From: Herpetosiphon llansteffanensis
GTDB taxonomy: Bacteria; Chloroflexota; Chloroflexia; Chloroflexales; Herpetosiphonaceae
NCBI RefSeq assembly: GCF_003205875.1
Contig: NZ_PUBZ01000109.1
Span: 1-42,307, forward strand
Length of the DNA: 42,307 nucleotides
Reading direction: 5' to 3'
A program made the translations under genes and the position numbers. Shown here piece by piece: positions 33,695 to 42,273 of this stretch (position 1 is the stretch's first letter; the number at the start of each line of letters is the position of its first letter). Below the pieces are notes generated by a model that was given only the letters and a program-made list of their open reading frames with translations, made no database searches and was not told the origin of the DNA.

Positions 33695-33756
33695 AAGCTC
33701 TATACAATCTGCACAAAGCTATTCACATATTTAACAATTGACAGCCATGCTAGCGC

Positions 33757-33785
33757 TTGCATGAGTTGCTACACTATGCCATAAT
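33757..33785 (+). promoter_or_regulatory. Likely promoter of the PucR-type regulator
   Basis: TTGCAT (33757-33762), 17 bases, CATAAT (33780-33785). Transcription would start near 33792, 66 bases before the GTG at 33858. Confidence 0.5.
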
Positions 33786-33857
33786 TCAGCATAAGATTGT
33801 GCAAATTGCTAGTGAGACGATTTTTAATCGAATCGTCGCCAAGTTTAGGTATCGATT

Positions 33858-35291
33858 GTGGCAACCCTCTATGAAATTTGGCGGCTGGCCTTACCGCCAA
33901 CAACTAGCCTGCGGGCTGGCGAGGCCAACACTCTTGCAGTCCGTGCGGTTGTGCTGGCTCGACCAACCCAACCAGCCCTGCCCGATCTTGCTGGCTCCGA
34001 AGTTGTGCTGGTTAGTACAACTGTCTTAGATTCGTTGCGACTTTCGTTAGCACGCTTGATTGAGCGTTTGCATGGGACTTCAGTTTTGGCTGTCGGACTC
34101 ACCGGCATGGTCGATGAGCGAGCTGTGGCAGCGGCAGAGATTGCCAACATCACCTTATTTGAATTGCCGCATAACGCCGATTTGCGTATGGTACAGCGCG
34201 AAAGTGAACGTTTGCTCTCCGACCCCGAAGCGCAATACGAGCGTCGCGCCGCTCAATTGTATAGTGCCTTAACTATGAATGGCCTGAACGAGGGTCGAAC
34301 CCCGCTTTTGCGCATGCTTGAGCTTTGGACTGGCCATAGCGTGGTTTTTCCGGCGGATGCTGGCATGCCAACCACCGTGCCTGTGCTGCTTGATGGGCAT
34401 CGGGTTGGCTTTCTTGGCAGTATCGGTAGTCATCCTTGGGATGCTGGCGCGCTGGAACAAGGCTCTGCTGCCTTATCATTATTGCTCGATAAAGAACGGG
34501 CCATTGAAGCCACCGAGGATCGGTTGCGTGGCAGCGTGCTTGAAGCCTTGCTCGCTGGCATTCCCTTGGATCTGCCTGGCCAACGCCGCGCTGCTGAACA
34601 GGGCATTTTGCTCGATTCGGCCTATGCCTTGGCTGCGTTACGCCCCCAAGATGTAGCCCAAATCGAGCGCGTAATGGCATCGGTACGGCGGGCTTGCGAC
34701 CGTTTGCGCTACCCAGCCTTTATTGCCGATCACGATGGCGTGATTGTCTTGGCCATGCCGATCGATAGCCTCGACAACCCCGAACAGCGCTTGCGCGAGG
34801 TGCATACGGCCTTGCACGAAGCCAGTTGGGTGCTTGATGGCGGCTTTGGTATCGCCTCGGAAAATGGCGCATGGTCGGGAGCTTGGGCCGAAGCGATTGG
34901 CGCATTACGGCTTGGCCGCGAGCTTTTAGGCTCTGGGGTGCTTGCTGGTGGAGCCGAATTGGGCGTTTATCGGCTACTACTGAGCGTGGCAGACTCTGCT
35001 CGTGCTAGAATGTTTTATGATCGGACGATTGGCCCATTAGCTGCTCACGATGCCAAACAAGATGGCGATTTGTTGTATACCCTACAAATGTTTTTTGCCT
35101 ATCTTGGCAACCATAGTCAGGCGGCGGCAGCTTTGCATATTCACCGCAATACCCTACTCTATCGGCTTGGTCGAATCGAAAATATTGCATCGCATCATCT
35201 CGACCGCGCCCCAGATCGGCTGGCGCTCCAGTTGGGCTTGGCCCTGCATCGGATCTATCAGAGCCAAAAGCCTGATCTAAAAAAAGCGTAG
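33858..35291 (+). CDS. PucR-family transcriptional regulator
   Basis: A 477-residue regulator. Residues about 10-140 match the PucR-type N-terminal domain (VLARPTQPALPDLAGSEVVLVST, VAAAEIANITLFELP). The centre resembles the GAF/GGDEF-like region common in this family. The C-terminal 65 residues carry the PucR helix-turn-helix: MFFAYLGNHSQAAAALHIHR, then NTLLYRLGRIE. Known relatives control purine catabolism or amino-acid use, but no such genes are adjacent, so the target is unknown. The start is GTG at 33858 without a strong ribosome site. Confidence 0.9.
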   Translation: MATLYEIWRLALPPTTSLRAGEANTLAVRAVVLARPTQPALPDLAGSEVVLVSTTVLDSLRLSLARLIERLHGTSVLAVGLTGMVDERAVAAAEIANITLFELPHNADLRMVQRESERLLSDPEAQYERRAAQLYSALTMNGLNEGRTPLLRMLELWTGHSVVFPADAGMPTTVPVLLDGHRVGFLGSIGSHPWDAGALEQGSAALSLLLDKERAIEATEDRLRGSVLEALLAGIPLDLPGQRRAAEQGILLDSAYALAALRPQDVAQIERVMASVRRACDRLRYPAFIADHDGVIVLAMPIDSLDNPEQRLREVHTALHEASWVLDGGFGIASENGAWSGAWAEAIGALRLGRELLGSGVLAGGAELGVYRLLLSVADSARARMFYDRTIGPLAAHDAKQDGDLLYTLQMFFAYLGNHSQAAAALHIHRNTLLYRLGRIENIASHHLDRAPDRLALQLGLALHRIYQSQKPDLKKA

Positions 35292-35314
35292 AATAGAGGA
35301 CAATCGAAGGAGCA

Positions 35315-35337
35315 GACGCTATCGTGGCGATAGCGTC
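35315..35337. promoter_or_regulatory. Perfect inverted repeat between the PucR gene and the next gene
   Basis: GACGCTATCG, TGG, CGATAGCGTC: a ten-base-pair stem with a three-base loop, 24 bp after the PucR-type stop codon. There is no U-tract, so it may be an operator or an RNA element and not a normal terminator. Confidence 0.7.
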
Positions 35338-35378
35338 CAACATTGTTGTACTCGACACACGATTGTTCGGAGGATTGT

Positions 35379-35810
35379 ATGCGGCTCTGGCGTAAAACAG
35401 TGGTACGGGCAACGCTCTTATTCAGCGAATCTGGCGTGATGGTTGAAGCCTATGATGAATTTATGTTTAGCGAAACCTCACCGCCGCTTGTGGTTGGCAA
35501 ATATCGTGAAATTGCTGCGCCGCGTGGTGCCGCCGTCTTTGCGATTCAATTTACCCATGTGATTACCGACATTTTTCAGGCACTCCAAACGTTTAAACTG
35601 CAATACTACATGCCCCAACAGCCCAATTCATTTCTCGAAGATTATTTGAGCGGGCCGGGTGCTGATGCCGATTTATCGTTGCGCGCAGTTGCTACCGGAG
35701 CCGATTCGCTCAATCGCGATCAAAAACGGGTTATTTGTACCTTGCTATCGAAAAGTGATCCCCAAGCATGGGAACGTTCACGCGAGTTTCGCCAACTGTT
35801 AGAAAAGTAG
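35379..35810 (+). CDS. Protein of unknown function, 143 residues
   Basis: GGAGG lies five bases before the ATG at 35379, a strong start. The protein begins MRLWRKTVVRATLLFSESGV and is mixed alpha/beta with no membrane helix. The middle has VVGKYREIAAPRGAAVFAIQF and ITDIFQALQTFKLQYYMPQQP; the last third is a helix rich in charge (NRDQKRVICTLLSKSDPQAWERSREF). I recognise no family. It lies 87 bp after the PucR-type gene and 111 bp before the dual-OB-like gene, which has its own promoter. Confidence 0.8.
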   Translation: MRLWRKTVVRATLLFSESGVMVEAYDEFMFSETSPPLVVGKYREIAAPRGAAVFAIQFTHVITDIFQALQTFKLQYYMPQQPNSFLEDYLSGPGADADLSLRAVATGADSLNRDQKRVICTLLSKSDPQAWERSREFRQLLEK

Positions 35811-35854
35811 GTGTCTGATGCCTTTTGATTGTGCTGGCCTGCGCCCAAGCCAAA

Positions 35855-35883
35855 TTGACAATGGCTCAAGATTTCACCATAAT
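35855..35883 (+). promoter_or_regulatory. Promoter of the dual-OB/adenylate cyclase operon
   Basis: A perfect TTGACA (35855-35860), 17 bases, then CATAAT (35878-35883). Transcription should start near 35890, about 32 bases before the ATG at 35922. Confidence 0.75.
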
Positions 35884-35921
35884 GGTGCAAGATTCACTCA
35901 TTGGACAATGGTTTAAACGTT

Positions 35922-36608
35922 ATGGCGCAACCAATAGATTTGCTGGTTTTGGCAGTATCACGGGTGAAAAAAGGCGTAGCCCTCGCAGGTATGAGCACCG
36001 AAGCCCATCCCGTCACTGGTCGGGTGTGGCTCGATATTGTGCGTGCTGATGGCCCGCTGCAACTCAGTGATATTACGTTTGCTGATGGTTCGTTGATTAA
36101 GCCTGGTGATGTGGTGCGTTGGGAAGGCCTTGAGCCACATCCGCAACCGCCATTCGTTGAGCAATGGGCGATTACTGCTGCAAGTAGCAAAAGCTTGCTG
36201 CGGCATATTACGCCTGAGCGCTACGCCAAATTTTTGCCTGAACATCTTGACCAAGATCCAGCCGCTGTCTTCGAACGTCGCGAACGCTCGTTGTGCTTGA
36301 TTCAAGCTCACGAAGTGCATGCGATGTTTGAGCGCGAAGAAAAACGCTTCAAAAGCTATATCCTGTTTGATTTGGCTGGCTTGGAAAGCGTCGATGAAAC
36401 GCCAGTAACCGATGTGGCTTGGCGGGCCTTTGGTCAGCAGTGGATGCAATCGGAAGATGTTGATGAACTCGCGTTCGATCCCGATGATTTGCAGGCACGC
36501 TTTGGGCCAATTTATCTGGTGATTGGGATTCATGGCAATAGTTTATTGGTGCGTGGCGTGCACACCGTGCCAGCGTATGCGGCGAGGATCGACTCAAATC
36601 GGCTCTAA
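35922..36608 (+). CDS. Probable dual OB-domain protein
   Basis: A 228-residue protein beginning MAQPIDLLVLAVSRVKKGVALAGM. The pattern of a short strand with LVLAxSR, a basic turn, ALAGM, then GRVWLDIV, LQLSDITFADGSLIKPGDVVRWE and PPFVEQWAI resembles the dual-OB family I recall from uncharacterised and conflict-linked bacterial genes, whose members open with a VLAxSRK-type strand. This is a pattern match by eye only. The C-terminal half (EVHAMFEREEKRFKSYILFDL, GPIYLVIGIHGNSLLVRG) would be the second domain. The ATG at 35922 is chosen over the TTG at 35901. The adenylate cyclase gene starts about 10 bp after its stop, so they are cotranscribed. Confidence 0.6.
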   Translation: MAQPIDLLVLAVSRVKKGVALAGMSTEAHPVTGRVWLDIVRADGPLQLSDITFADGSLIKPGDVVRWEGLEPHPQPPFVEQWAITAASSKSLLRHITPERYAKFLPEHLDQDPAAVFERRERSLCLIQAHEVHAMFEREEKRFKSYILFDLAGLESVDETPVTDVAWRAFGQQWMQSEDVDELAFDPDDLQARFGPIYLVIGIHGNSLLVRGVHTVPAYAARIDSNRL

Positions 36609-36617
36609 GGGAGGGGC

Positions 36618-38441
36618 ATGATGGCGCTCAAGCCGTTTCGCCTAGGTCAATCGACTATCGTGCCATTGCCATTGGCTGATGTTTGGGAAATTGCCGCCCA
36701 AACCAGCCACATTAATCACGCTGTTGGCTTGCCCCCCATCACCTATAGCGAACGCACCCGCAGCGATGGTGTGCGCGAGATGGTCGGCAAAGCCCACCAA
36801 TATGGCCTGCCAGTCCAATGGGTCGAGCATCCGTTTGAATGGGTCTATCAGCAGCAACTTTGGGTCGAACGGGTTTTTGAGCATTTCCCACCACTCGATC
36901 GCTTTATTGGCGGCACGATTCTCACACCGCATACCTCAATTAGTACTGAAGTCGAAACGTTTGTCCAAGTTTTTCCAAAAAATTTGTTGGGCTATCCAAT
37001 TGGTTGGTTTATTGCTAACCAGATGATTGTTGGTCAAGCGGCTTTTTTTCGTTCAGTCGCCAAAAAGCCCAACGCCAGCAATTATTTTCCTCCAGCCCGC
37101 AAAGTTCGAGTCAATCGCACCGTGCTGCAAGAATTGCGCAACCGCATGCGCGATTTGCCCTGCGATCAGCAATTAATCGATCGTTTGTTTCAATTAATTC
37201 AGACCCAACGCGATGAAGATGTAGCAACCATGCGGCCTTTTGTCTTGGCTGATGCCTGGGGCGCTGAACGCTTGAGTGTGCTGCGGGTCTTTTTATATGC
37301 CACCTGGACGGGCTTGCTCGATATGAATTGGGATGTTTTGTGTCCTAATTGTCGAGTTGCGCGCGAACCCACGCCGCACTTGCGCGATCTGACCGCGAGC
37401 GCTCATTGCGAAGTCTGCAATATTAACTACGATGTGAATTTCGATGAGTATGTTGAATTGCGCTTCTCGGTTAGCCCCAAAGTGCGCAGCGCCAGCGGCA
37501 CAACCTTCTGTGCACTTGGCTCGCCGGCCTTGAATGAGCATATTGTGGCTCAAGCACGGCTCAAGCCCAACCAACAACGCGAGGTCACGGTTCAGCTTAG
37601 CGCTGGCGGCTATCGCATGCGCATGTTGGGGATTGAACAACGCTGCACAATTCAGGCTCAGCCTGCTGGCGCAACCAGTGCCACTATCGCCCTAACTAAC
37701 AACGGCCCCGACCAAACTGAGCTACATTTAGCAACAGAAGCCGTTATTTTGAACCTGCATAACACGACTGAGCACGAGCAATTGCTGATTATCGAGCATG
37801 ATGCTTGGGGCTTTGGCCGAGTTAGCGCCTCCTTGGTTTCGACCTTGGCTGAGTTTCGTTCATTGTTCTCATCGGAAGTGTTGGCTCCTGGCTTGGGCTT
37901 GGGGATTAAAAATCTGACAATTTTATTTAGCGATATTAAAAACTCAACCCCAATGTATGAAGAACATGGCGATTCGCTGGCCTATGCGATGGTGCGCGAC
38001 CATTTTAGCGTGCTGTTTCAGGCAATCGAGCAGCATAATGGCTCGATTGTCAAAACGATTGGCGATGCAGTAATGGCGGTGTTTGCGAATCCCGCCGATG
38101 GGGTTGCCGCAGCCTTGGCGATTCACCAGAATATGCAACAAGCCAACCAAGCGCGGCCTGATCGTCCGCCAATTGTGATTAAGATTGGCTTGCATACAGG
38201 CACATGCATCGCGGTTAATGCCAACGAAGTGCTCGATTATTTTGGTACAACTGTGAATGCTGCGGCACGTGCCCAAGGGCTAAGCGTTGGCGATGATGTA
38301 ATTTTAACTGCCGATGTGATGGAATCTGCTGGTGTGCGCGCCATGCTCAGCCAAAACGATGTGTTGAGCGAGCACTTTACCCATAATCTTAAAGGTATCT
38401 CGCACATTTTTACGCTCTATCGGCTTACACCCAATCGATGA
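36618..38441 (+). CDS. Class III adenylate cyclase with START-like N-terminus and zinc-finger linker
   Basis: A 607-residue enzyme predicted to make cAMP. Residues 1-150 resemble an SRPBCC/START-type domain (PLPLADVWEIAAQTSHIN), followed by a helical region of the DUF5939 kind. A zinc-finger-like pair follows (C242, C245, C264, C267), then a beta region. The cyclase domain (about 428-600) has metal aspartates D439 (LFSDIKNST) and D483 (IGDAVMAVF), adenine-specifying K479 and D540, and transition-state N547 and R551 (VNAAAR). All key residues are present, so it should be active as a dimer. GGGAGG precedes two adjacent ATG codons at 36618 and 36621; the second is better spaced. Confidence 0.9.
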   Translation: MMALKPFRLGQSTIVPLPLADVWEIAAQTSHINHAVGLPPITYSERTRSDGVREMVGKAHQYGLPVQWVEHPFEWVYQQQLWVERVFEHFPPLDRFIGGTILTPHTSISTEVETFVQVFPKNLLGYPIGWFIANQMIVGQAAFFRSVAKKPNASNYFPPARKVRVNRTVLQELRNRMRDLPCDQQLIDRLFQLIQTQRDEDVATMRPFVLADAWGAERLSVLRVFLYATWTGLLDMNWDVLCPNCRVAREPTPHLRDLTASAHCEVCNINYDVNFDEYVELRFSVSPKVRSASGTTFCALGSPALNEHIVAQARLKPNQQREVTVQLSAGGYRMRMLGIEQRCTIQAQPAGATSATIALTNNGPDQTELHLATEAVILNLHNTTEHEQLLIIEHDAWGFGRVSASLVSTLAEFRSLFSSEVLAPGLGLGIKNLTILFSDIKNSTPMYEEHGDSLAYAMVRDHFSVLFQAIEQHNGSIVKTIGDAVMAVFANPADGVAAALAIHQNMQQANQARPDRPPIVIKIGLHTGTCIAVNANEVLDYFGTTVNAAARAQGLSVGDDVILTADVMESAGVRAMLSQNDVLSEHFTHNLKGISHIFTLYRLTPNR

Positions 38442-38743
38442 TACCGTTTTGATCCACGAAGGACACGAAGAGCACGAAGGACGGAAAGCACGAAGGACGG
38501 AAACCGCGAAGAACGCGAAGGGCACGAAGGATGAGTTTTAAGCCACAGATTGCACAGATTTGTAGGATTGGGTTCTTGCTAGCCCAACGCCTCCAGCCTG
38601 ACCCCTGAACCCTCATCCTTCATCCCTCATCCTTCAATTTAGCCACAGATTGCACAGATTGTTTTTGATTATCGTCCCAAAGCCAATAGCCAACAGCCTA
38701 TAGCCACGTATCCTATGTTCTATGCTCTGTGCTCTATGCTCTG
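38442..38743. repeat. 302-bp gene-free stretch filled with short repeats
   Basis: Bases 38451-38533 reiterate CACGAAGG and GCGAAGG units. TTAAGCCACAGATTGCACAG (about 38538) and TTTAGCCACAGATTGCACAG (about 38638) are two copies of another short repeat. Bases 38712-38742 hold ATGTTCTATGCTCTGTGCTC, related to the inverted repeat between the VWA genes. Convergent transcripts end here. No gene. Confidence 0.8.
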
Positions 38744-40615
38744 TTAACTATTCGGATCGGTGTAGCGGCTCCATGTGCCGTCGTTGGTCATGACCCAAAT
38801 GCGGGCGGGGCGACCTTCGAGGGCTGGCGAGTGGAGCATGAGCCCATTGGGGAAATATTGCACCACCCCAGTAATTGGGTATTCGGGGCTATTGGCCCAA
38901 CCAAGCGTCTCGCGAATGCCGCTCAGCGTATGCCAAAGCGTACCAAAACCACGAATTGGCTCCAATTTGCCTGCTGGTGCGGTTTCGCGTGGCTCGTCAT
39001 AGGAAGGATCGTTGGGATTGGCAAAGCCTTGCCACGAGCCGCTGGCGGTCGCGTTATAGTACACATAAATTTGGTCGCTCGTGCCGACCCAATACATCAT
39101 GCCGCCATCAAAATATTGAATTGAGGCCGTGCTGGCTGCTTCGCCATTGGTTGGGCAGCCCAAGGCTTCGGCAACGCTTGGGTTATTGCGCCAGAGATTG
39201 CCAAATCCACCTTGTAATGGCCCAAGACATGCGCTAATCGTCGTTGGCGCAGGCGTTGCGGTTGGCGGATTATTGGTTGGGGCGCTGGTTGGAGTTGGTG
39301 CTACTGGCAGCGCTTGGGTTACAACTGGGCGGTTTGTGACTTGAGCAACTTGGCTTGGCGCTGCGCTGACTGTGGTTGGGCTGGTTGTGGTTGGGCTGGG
39401 TGCGTTAGCCTCAATGGTGGCGGTGCTGCTGATCACAAGTGTCGGCGTAGCAGTTTGATTCATCTGCCCAGCCATGGCAGTTTGGGTTACGCCCATTTGC
39501 GCAACTTGGGTTCGATATTGCTCGCGTTCGGCGGCTTCGGTGGCCAAGGTTTGGCGCGCCTCTTGGCGATTATCCAAAACGGTATCGGTAACAAACATCA
39601 GCACGCCAGTGATGATCGCGCCAATGAGCAACAGAATTGGCCATGTTGATGGACGTTTGCGCCGCGTAATGACTGGCGTTTGCACTGAACCTTGGGCTTT
39701 GGCCACAATTTGATCGGCAGCAACGCTTGGAATAACGACAGCCTGCTTGGCTCCAGGTGGCGGCGTGGTGGCAACGCCAGTTGGCGCACCAATTGCTTCA
39801 TTCAAAGAGCGGGCAAATAAGCCAGCTGATTTGGTGCGCTCGGCGGGATTTTTGGCCAGCGCCGCACTCAAAACTGCATCGATCGATGGCGGCACATGCG
39901 GGTTGCGCAACGAAGCCGCTTGGGGAGCCTGTGAAAGATGGGCCAGCAAAATATCGGTCGTCGAGCCATCGAAAGGTCGCACGCCAGTGAGCATGCGATA
40001 GGCCATGACCGCCAGCGAGTAAATATCGGCGCGGGCATCAACTGGGCCAATTTTGCTATCGATTTGCTCTGGAGCCATATAATCGGGCGTGCCAATCATC
40101 ACGCCAGTTGAGGTAAGCCCCGGCGTATCAAGCGATTTGGCAATCCCAAAGTCGGTCAAAATAACTTGATTGTTATCATCGAGCATCACATTGCCCGGCT
40201 TAATATCACGATGCACCACCCCGCGACCGTGAGCGTAATCCAAGGCGCTGGCAACTTGGCGCACAATCTCGCCCACTTGTTCAGGCGACATAGCGCTATC
40301 GATTAATAATGTATCTTGGAGCGAGCGCCCGCTGAGCAACTTCATGGCGATATAAACTACGCCATCGGATTCGCCAACATCATAAATTGGCACAATGTTG
40401 GTATGCTCCAAACGGGCCGCCAAAATCGCTTCGCGCCGAAAACGCTCAACCAAGTTGGCATCGGCAACATATTGGGCATACAACACTTTGAGCGCAATCG
40501 GGCGACGTAAAATGGTATCGTCGGCCTCAAATACTGCGGCCATGCCGCCGCGCCCAAGAATGCGCGTAATTTTATAGCGCCCAAGTTGCTTGCCAATTAA
40601 ATCTTCGATGCGCAT
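38744..40615 (-). CDS. Transmembrane Ser/Thr protein kinase with duplicated external domain
   Basis: A 623-residue Hanks-type kinase. The catalytic domain (about 12-275) is complete: GRGGMAAVF, ALKVL (K43), E62, HRDIKPGN (135-142), DFG (155-157), APEQ. After a linker with basic ITRRKRP, one membrane helix lies at about 325-343. The outer part starts with a threonine/proline-rich stalk, then two copies of a domain with GFG(N/T)LW, LG(C/W) and QYF(D/P)(G/N)G. PASTA repeats are absent, so the sensor is of another kind, perhaps for wall polymers. The GTG at 40630 is dropped because GGAGGA lies before the ATG at 40615. The GT4 gene lies 21 bp upstream. Confidence 0.93.
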   Translation of the reverse strand: MRIEDLIGKQLGRYKITRILGRGGMAAVFEADDTILRRPIALKVLYAQYVADANLVERFRREAILAARLEHTNIVPIYDVGESDGVVYIAMKLLSGRSLQDTLLIDSAMSPEQVGEIVRQVASALDYAHGRGVVHRDIKPGNVMLDDNNQVILTDFGIAKSLDTPGLTSTGVMIGTPDYMAPEQIDSKIGPVDARADIYSLAVMAYRMLTGVRPFDGSTTDILLAHLSQAPQAASLRNPHVPPSIDAVLSAALAKNPAERTKSAGLFARSLNEAIGAPTGVATTPPPGAKQAVVIPSVAADQIVAKAQGSVQTPVITRRKRPSTWPILLLIGAIITGVLMFVTDTVLDNRQEARQTLATEAAEREQYRTQVAQMGVTQTAMAGQMNQTATPTLVISSTATIEANAPSPTTTSPTTVSAAPSQVAQVTNRPVVTQALPVAPTPTSAPTNNPPTATPAPTTISACLGPLQGGFGNLWRNNPSVAEALGCPTNGEAASTASIQYFDGGMMYWVGTSDQIYVYYNATASGSWQGFANPNDPSYDEPRETAPAGKLEPIRGFGTLWHTLSGIRETLGWANSPEYPITGVVQYFPNGLMLHSPALEGRPARIWVMTNDGTWSRYTDPNS

Positions 40616-40636
40616 GCTTCCTCCTGCCACCGATGT

Positions 40637-41752
40637 TTAGAATGAGCCATTGTTGCCAACCGTTGTGAGAACTGCCAATGTTTGTTCAGCGCAGCGTTGC
40701 CATGTCCATTGTTTCGCCCACGCTAGGCCACGCTCACGCAAATCGTGGCGTTGGGCTGAATTTTGCCATAGCGCCACAATCGCTGCCGCAATCGCTTCAG
40801 TTTGGGTTGGCTCGACCAATAATGCTGCATCGCCAGCAACTTCGGGCAAACTGCTGACATTACTGGTGATGACCGGCACGCCGCTAGCCATTGCTTCCAA
40901 CACCGTCATGCCAAAGCCCTCGTACAACGATGGCAACAGATAGATTGTCGCACCACTGAGCAGCGTTGGTAAATCGTGATCATCCACATAGCCTAAAAAG
41001 GCCACATGCTCACTGATTCCTAACTGTTGGGCTTGTTGGGTGATTTGCTCGGTTAGCCAGCCGGTTTTGCCGCCCAGCGCCAAGATCGGCAAATCGGGGC
41101 AGCGTTGGCGGGCTTGAGCATAGGCTTCGATCAAGCGCACTAGATTTTTGCGTGGCTGAATGGTGCTGATAAATAACAGATATTCGCCATGCAAGCCATA
41201 TTTGGCAGCAATGGCCTTGCTTTGCTCAGCTGGATGCTGGTAAAAACGCTCGTGCACGCCGTGGTAGACCACACTAATTTTTGCTGCGGGAATTCCTGTG
41301 TAGTGCAATAAATCGCGTTTGGTGGCCTCGGAGATCGCGATAATCTGGCTGGCCATGCGGGCGCTCCACAAGGTTGAGTAGCGCAAATATAGCCGCTGGC
41401 GGGCTGGGTGTGATTCTGGATGATGTTCGTAGCCCAAATCGTGAATTGTTACGACGCTGCGGCGTGGTGGCAGGCTTGGCAACACATGGGCTGGCACAAA
41501 CGCCACATCAGGGCGATCGATTTGCCATGTCGGGCCAAGCCGCAGGTGCGTCCACAAGCGTGGCGTGGGAATTGGCTTAATGCGCCAATTGCGGCCCAGT
41601 GCTGGCAACGCCGCGGGGAGTTGATTGAAATATAAACAATAATCGTTAGTGCTGTCGGTTTGCGCCAACGCCCGCACCAACTCGGTGGTATATGATTCGG
41701 TGCCAGTGCGCTGCCCAACCGCCAAACGACTAGCATCAATTGCAATCTGCAT
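40637..41752 (-). CDS. GT4-family glycosyltransferase
   Basis: A 371-residue GT-B glycosyltransferase. The N-terminal acceptor half contains MQIAIDASRLAVGQRTGTESY (GTE loop) and VVTIHDLGYEHHP. The C-terminal donor half carries LFISTIQPRKNLVRLIEAY and the nucleotide-sugar signature LLPSLYEGFGMTVLEAMASGVPVITSN with the E-x7-E acidic pair. Such enzymes build lipopolysaccharide-like, capsule or glycolipid sugars, at the inner face of the membrane; the sugar cannot be told. The Ser/Thr kinase gene follows after 21 bp, so the two are cotranscribed and the kinase may respond to the envelope that this enzyme helps build. Confidence 0.93.
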   Translation of the reverse strand: MQIAIDASRLAVGQRTGTESYTTELVRALAQTDSTNDYCLYFNQLPAALPALGRNWRIKPIPTPRLWTHLRLGPTWQIDRPDVAFVPAHVLPSLPPRRSVVTIHDLGYEHHPESHPARQRLYLRYSTLWSARMASQIIAISEATKRDLLHYTGIPAAKISVVYHGVHERFYQHPAEQSKAIAAKYGLHGEYLLFISTIQPRKNLVRLIEAYAQARQRCPDLPILALGGKTGWLTEQITQQAQQLGISEHVAFLGYVDDHDLPTLLSGATIYLLPSLYEGFGMTVLEAMASGVPVITSNVSSLPEVAGDAALLVEPTQTEAIAAAIVALWQNSAQRHDLRERGLAWAKQWTWQRCAEQTLAVLTTVGNNGSF

Positions 41753-42273
41753 ACAGCCCTATTTCTCGCCAAAACTAGCTTAGGCATTGTAGCATATCGC
41801 ATCTGTGCCTGTTCTGTTAAATAGATCAAAAGCGATTAATGCTTGCACAGCGTTAATCGCTTGATCCACGAAGAATACGAAGGAAATGAGGCTATAGGCT
41901 ATTGGCTTCGATCTGGGTTGAAATTGATCCATGAAGGGCACGAAGGTTAAATTTTTAGCCACAGATTCCACAGATTGTTTGGATTATACTTCCGCTAGCC
42001 CATAGCCATAGCTTCTCTGCGCCTCTGCGTTAAAACTCCGATCCACGAAGGATGGGATCCACGAAGAGCACGAAGTTTAGAAACCGCGAAGGGCGCGAAG
42101 GGCTATTGGCTACAGGCTATTGGCTACATGTACTGGTACATTGGATTGGCAACCTGATCCCCTCACCCCCCACCCCCCTCCTTTCAAGGGTAGGTAGTTC
42201 GGGGAGGAAACGACAAACGGCAGAGAATTCGCGTATACTGGACGTGTCAGCACCCATGTCTACGAGGAATTCT
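41753..42273. repeat. 521-bp gene-free stretch with CACGAAG repeats and a shortened C-rich element
   Basis: CACGAAGAATACGAAGG lies near 41867, GATCCATGAAGGGCACGAAG near 41928, and CACGAAGAGCACGAAG near 42060, all in the same direction. A TTTTTAGCCACAGATTCCAC copy lies near 41953. At 42141-42197 a C-rich element of the family seen at 66, 2443 and 29448 has lost its central hairpins, leaving ATTGGATTGGCAACCTGATC, the C-rich arm and the TTTCAAGGGTAGGT flank. TATACT near 42236 may be the -10 box of the next gene. No coding region. Confidence 0.75.

Noticed and set aside
35818-35916. A 32-codon ORF after the unknown gene at 35379-35810
   Set aside because: It spans the promoter of the next operon and has only a weak ribosome site; composition looks random.
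38451-38533. Possible CRISPR array
   Set aside because: The reiterated units are 7-10 bases, irregular, and have no spacers of constant length.
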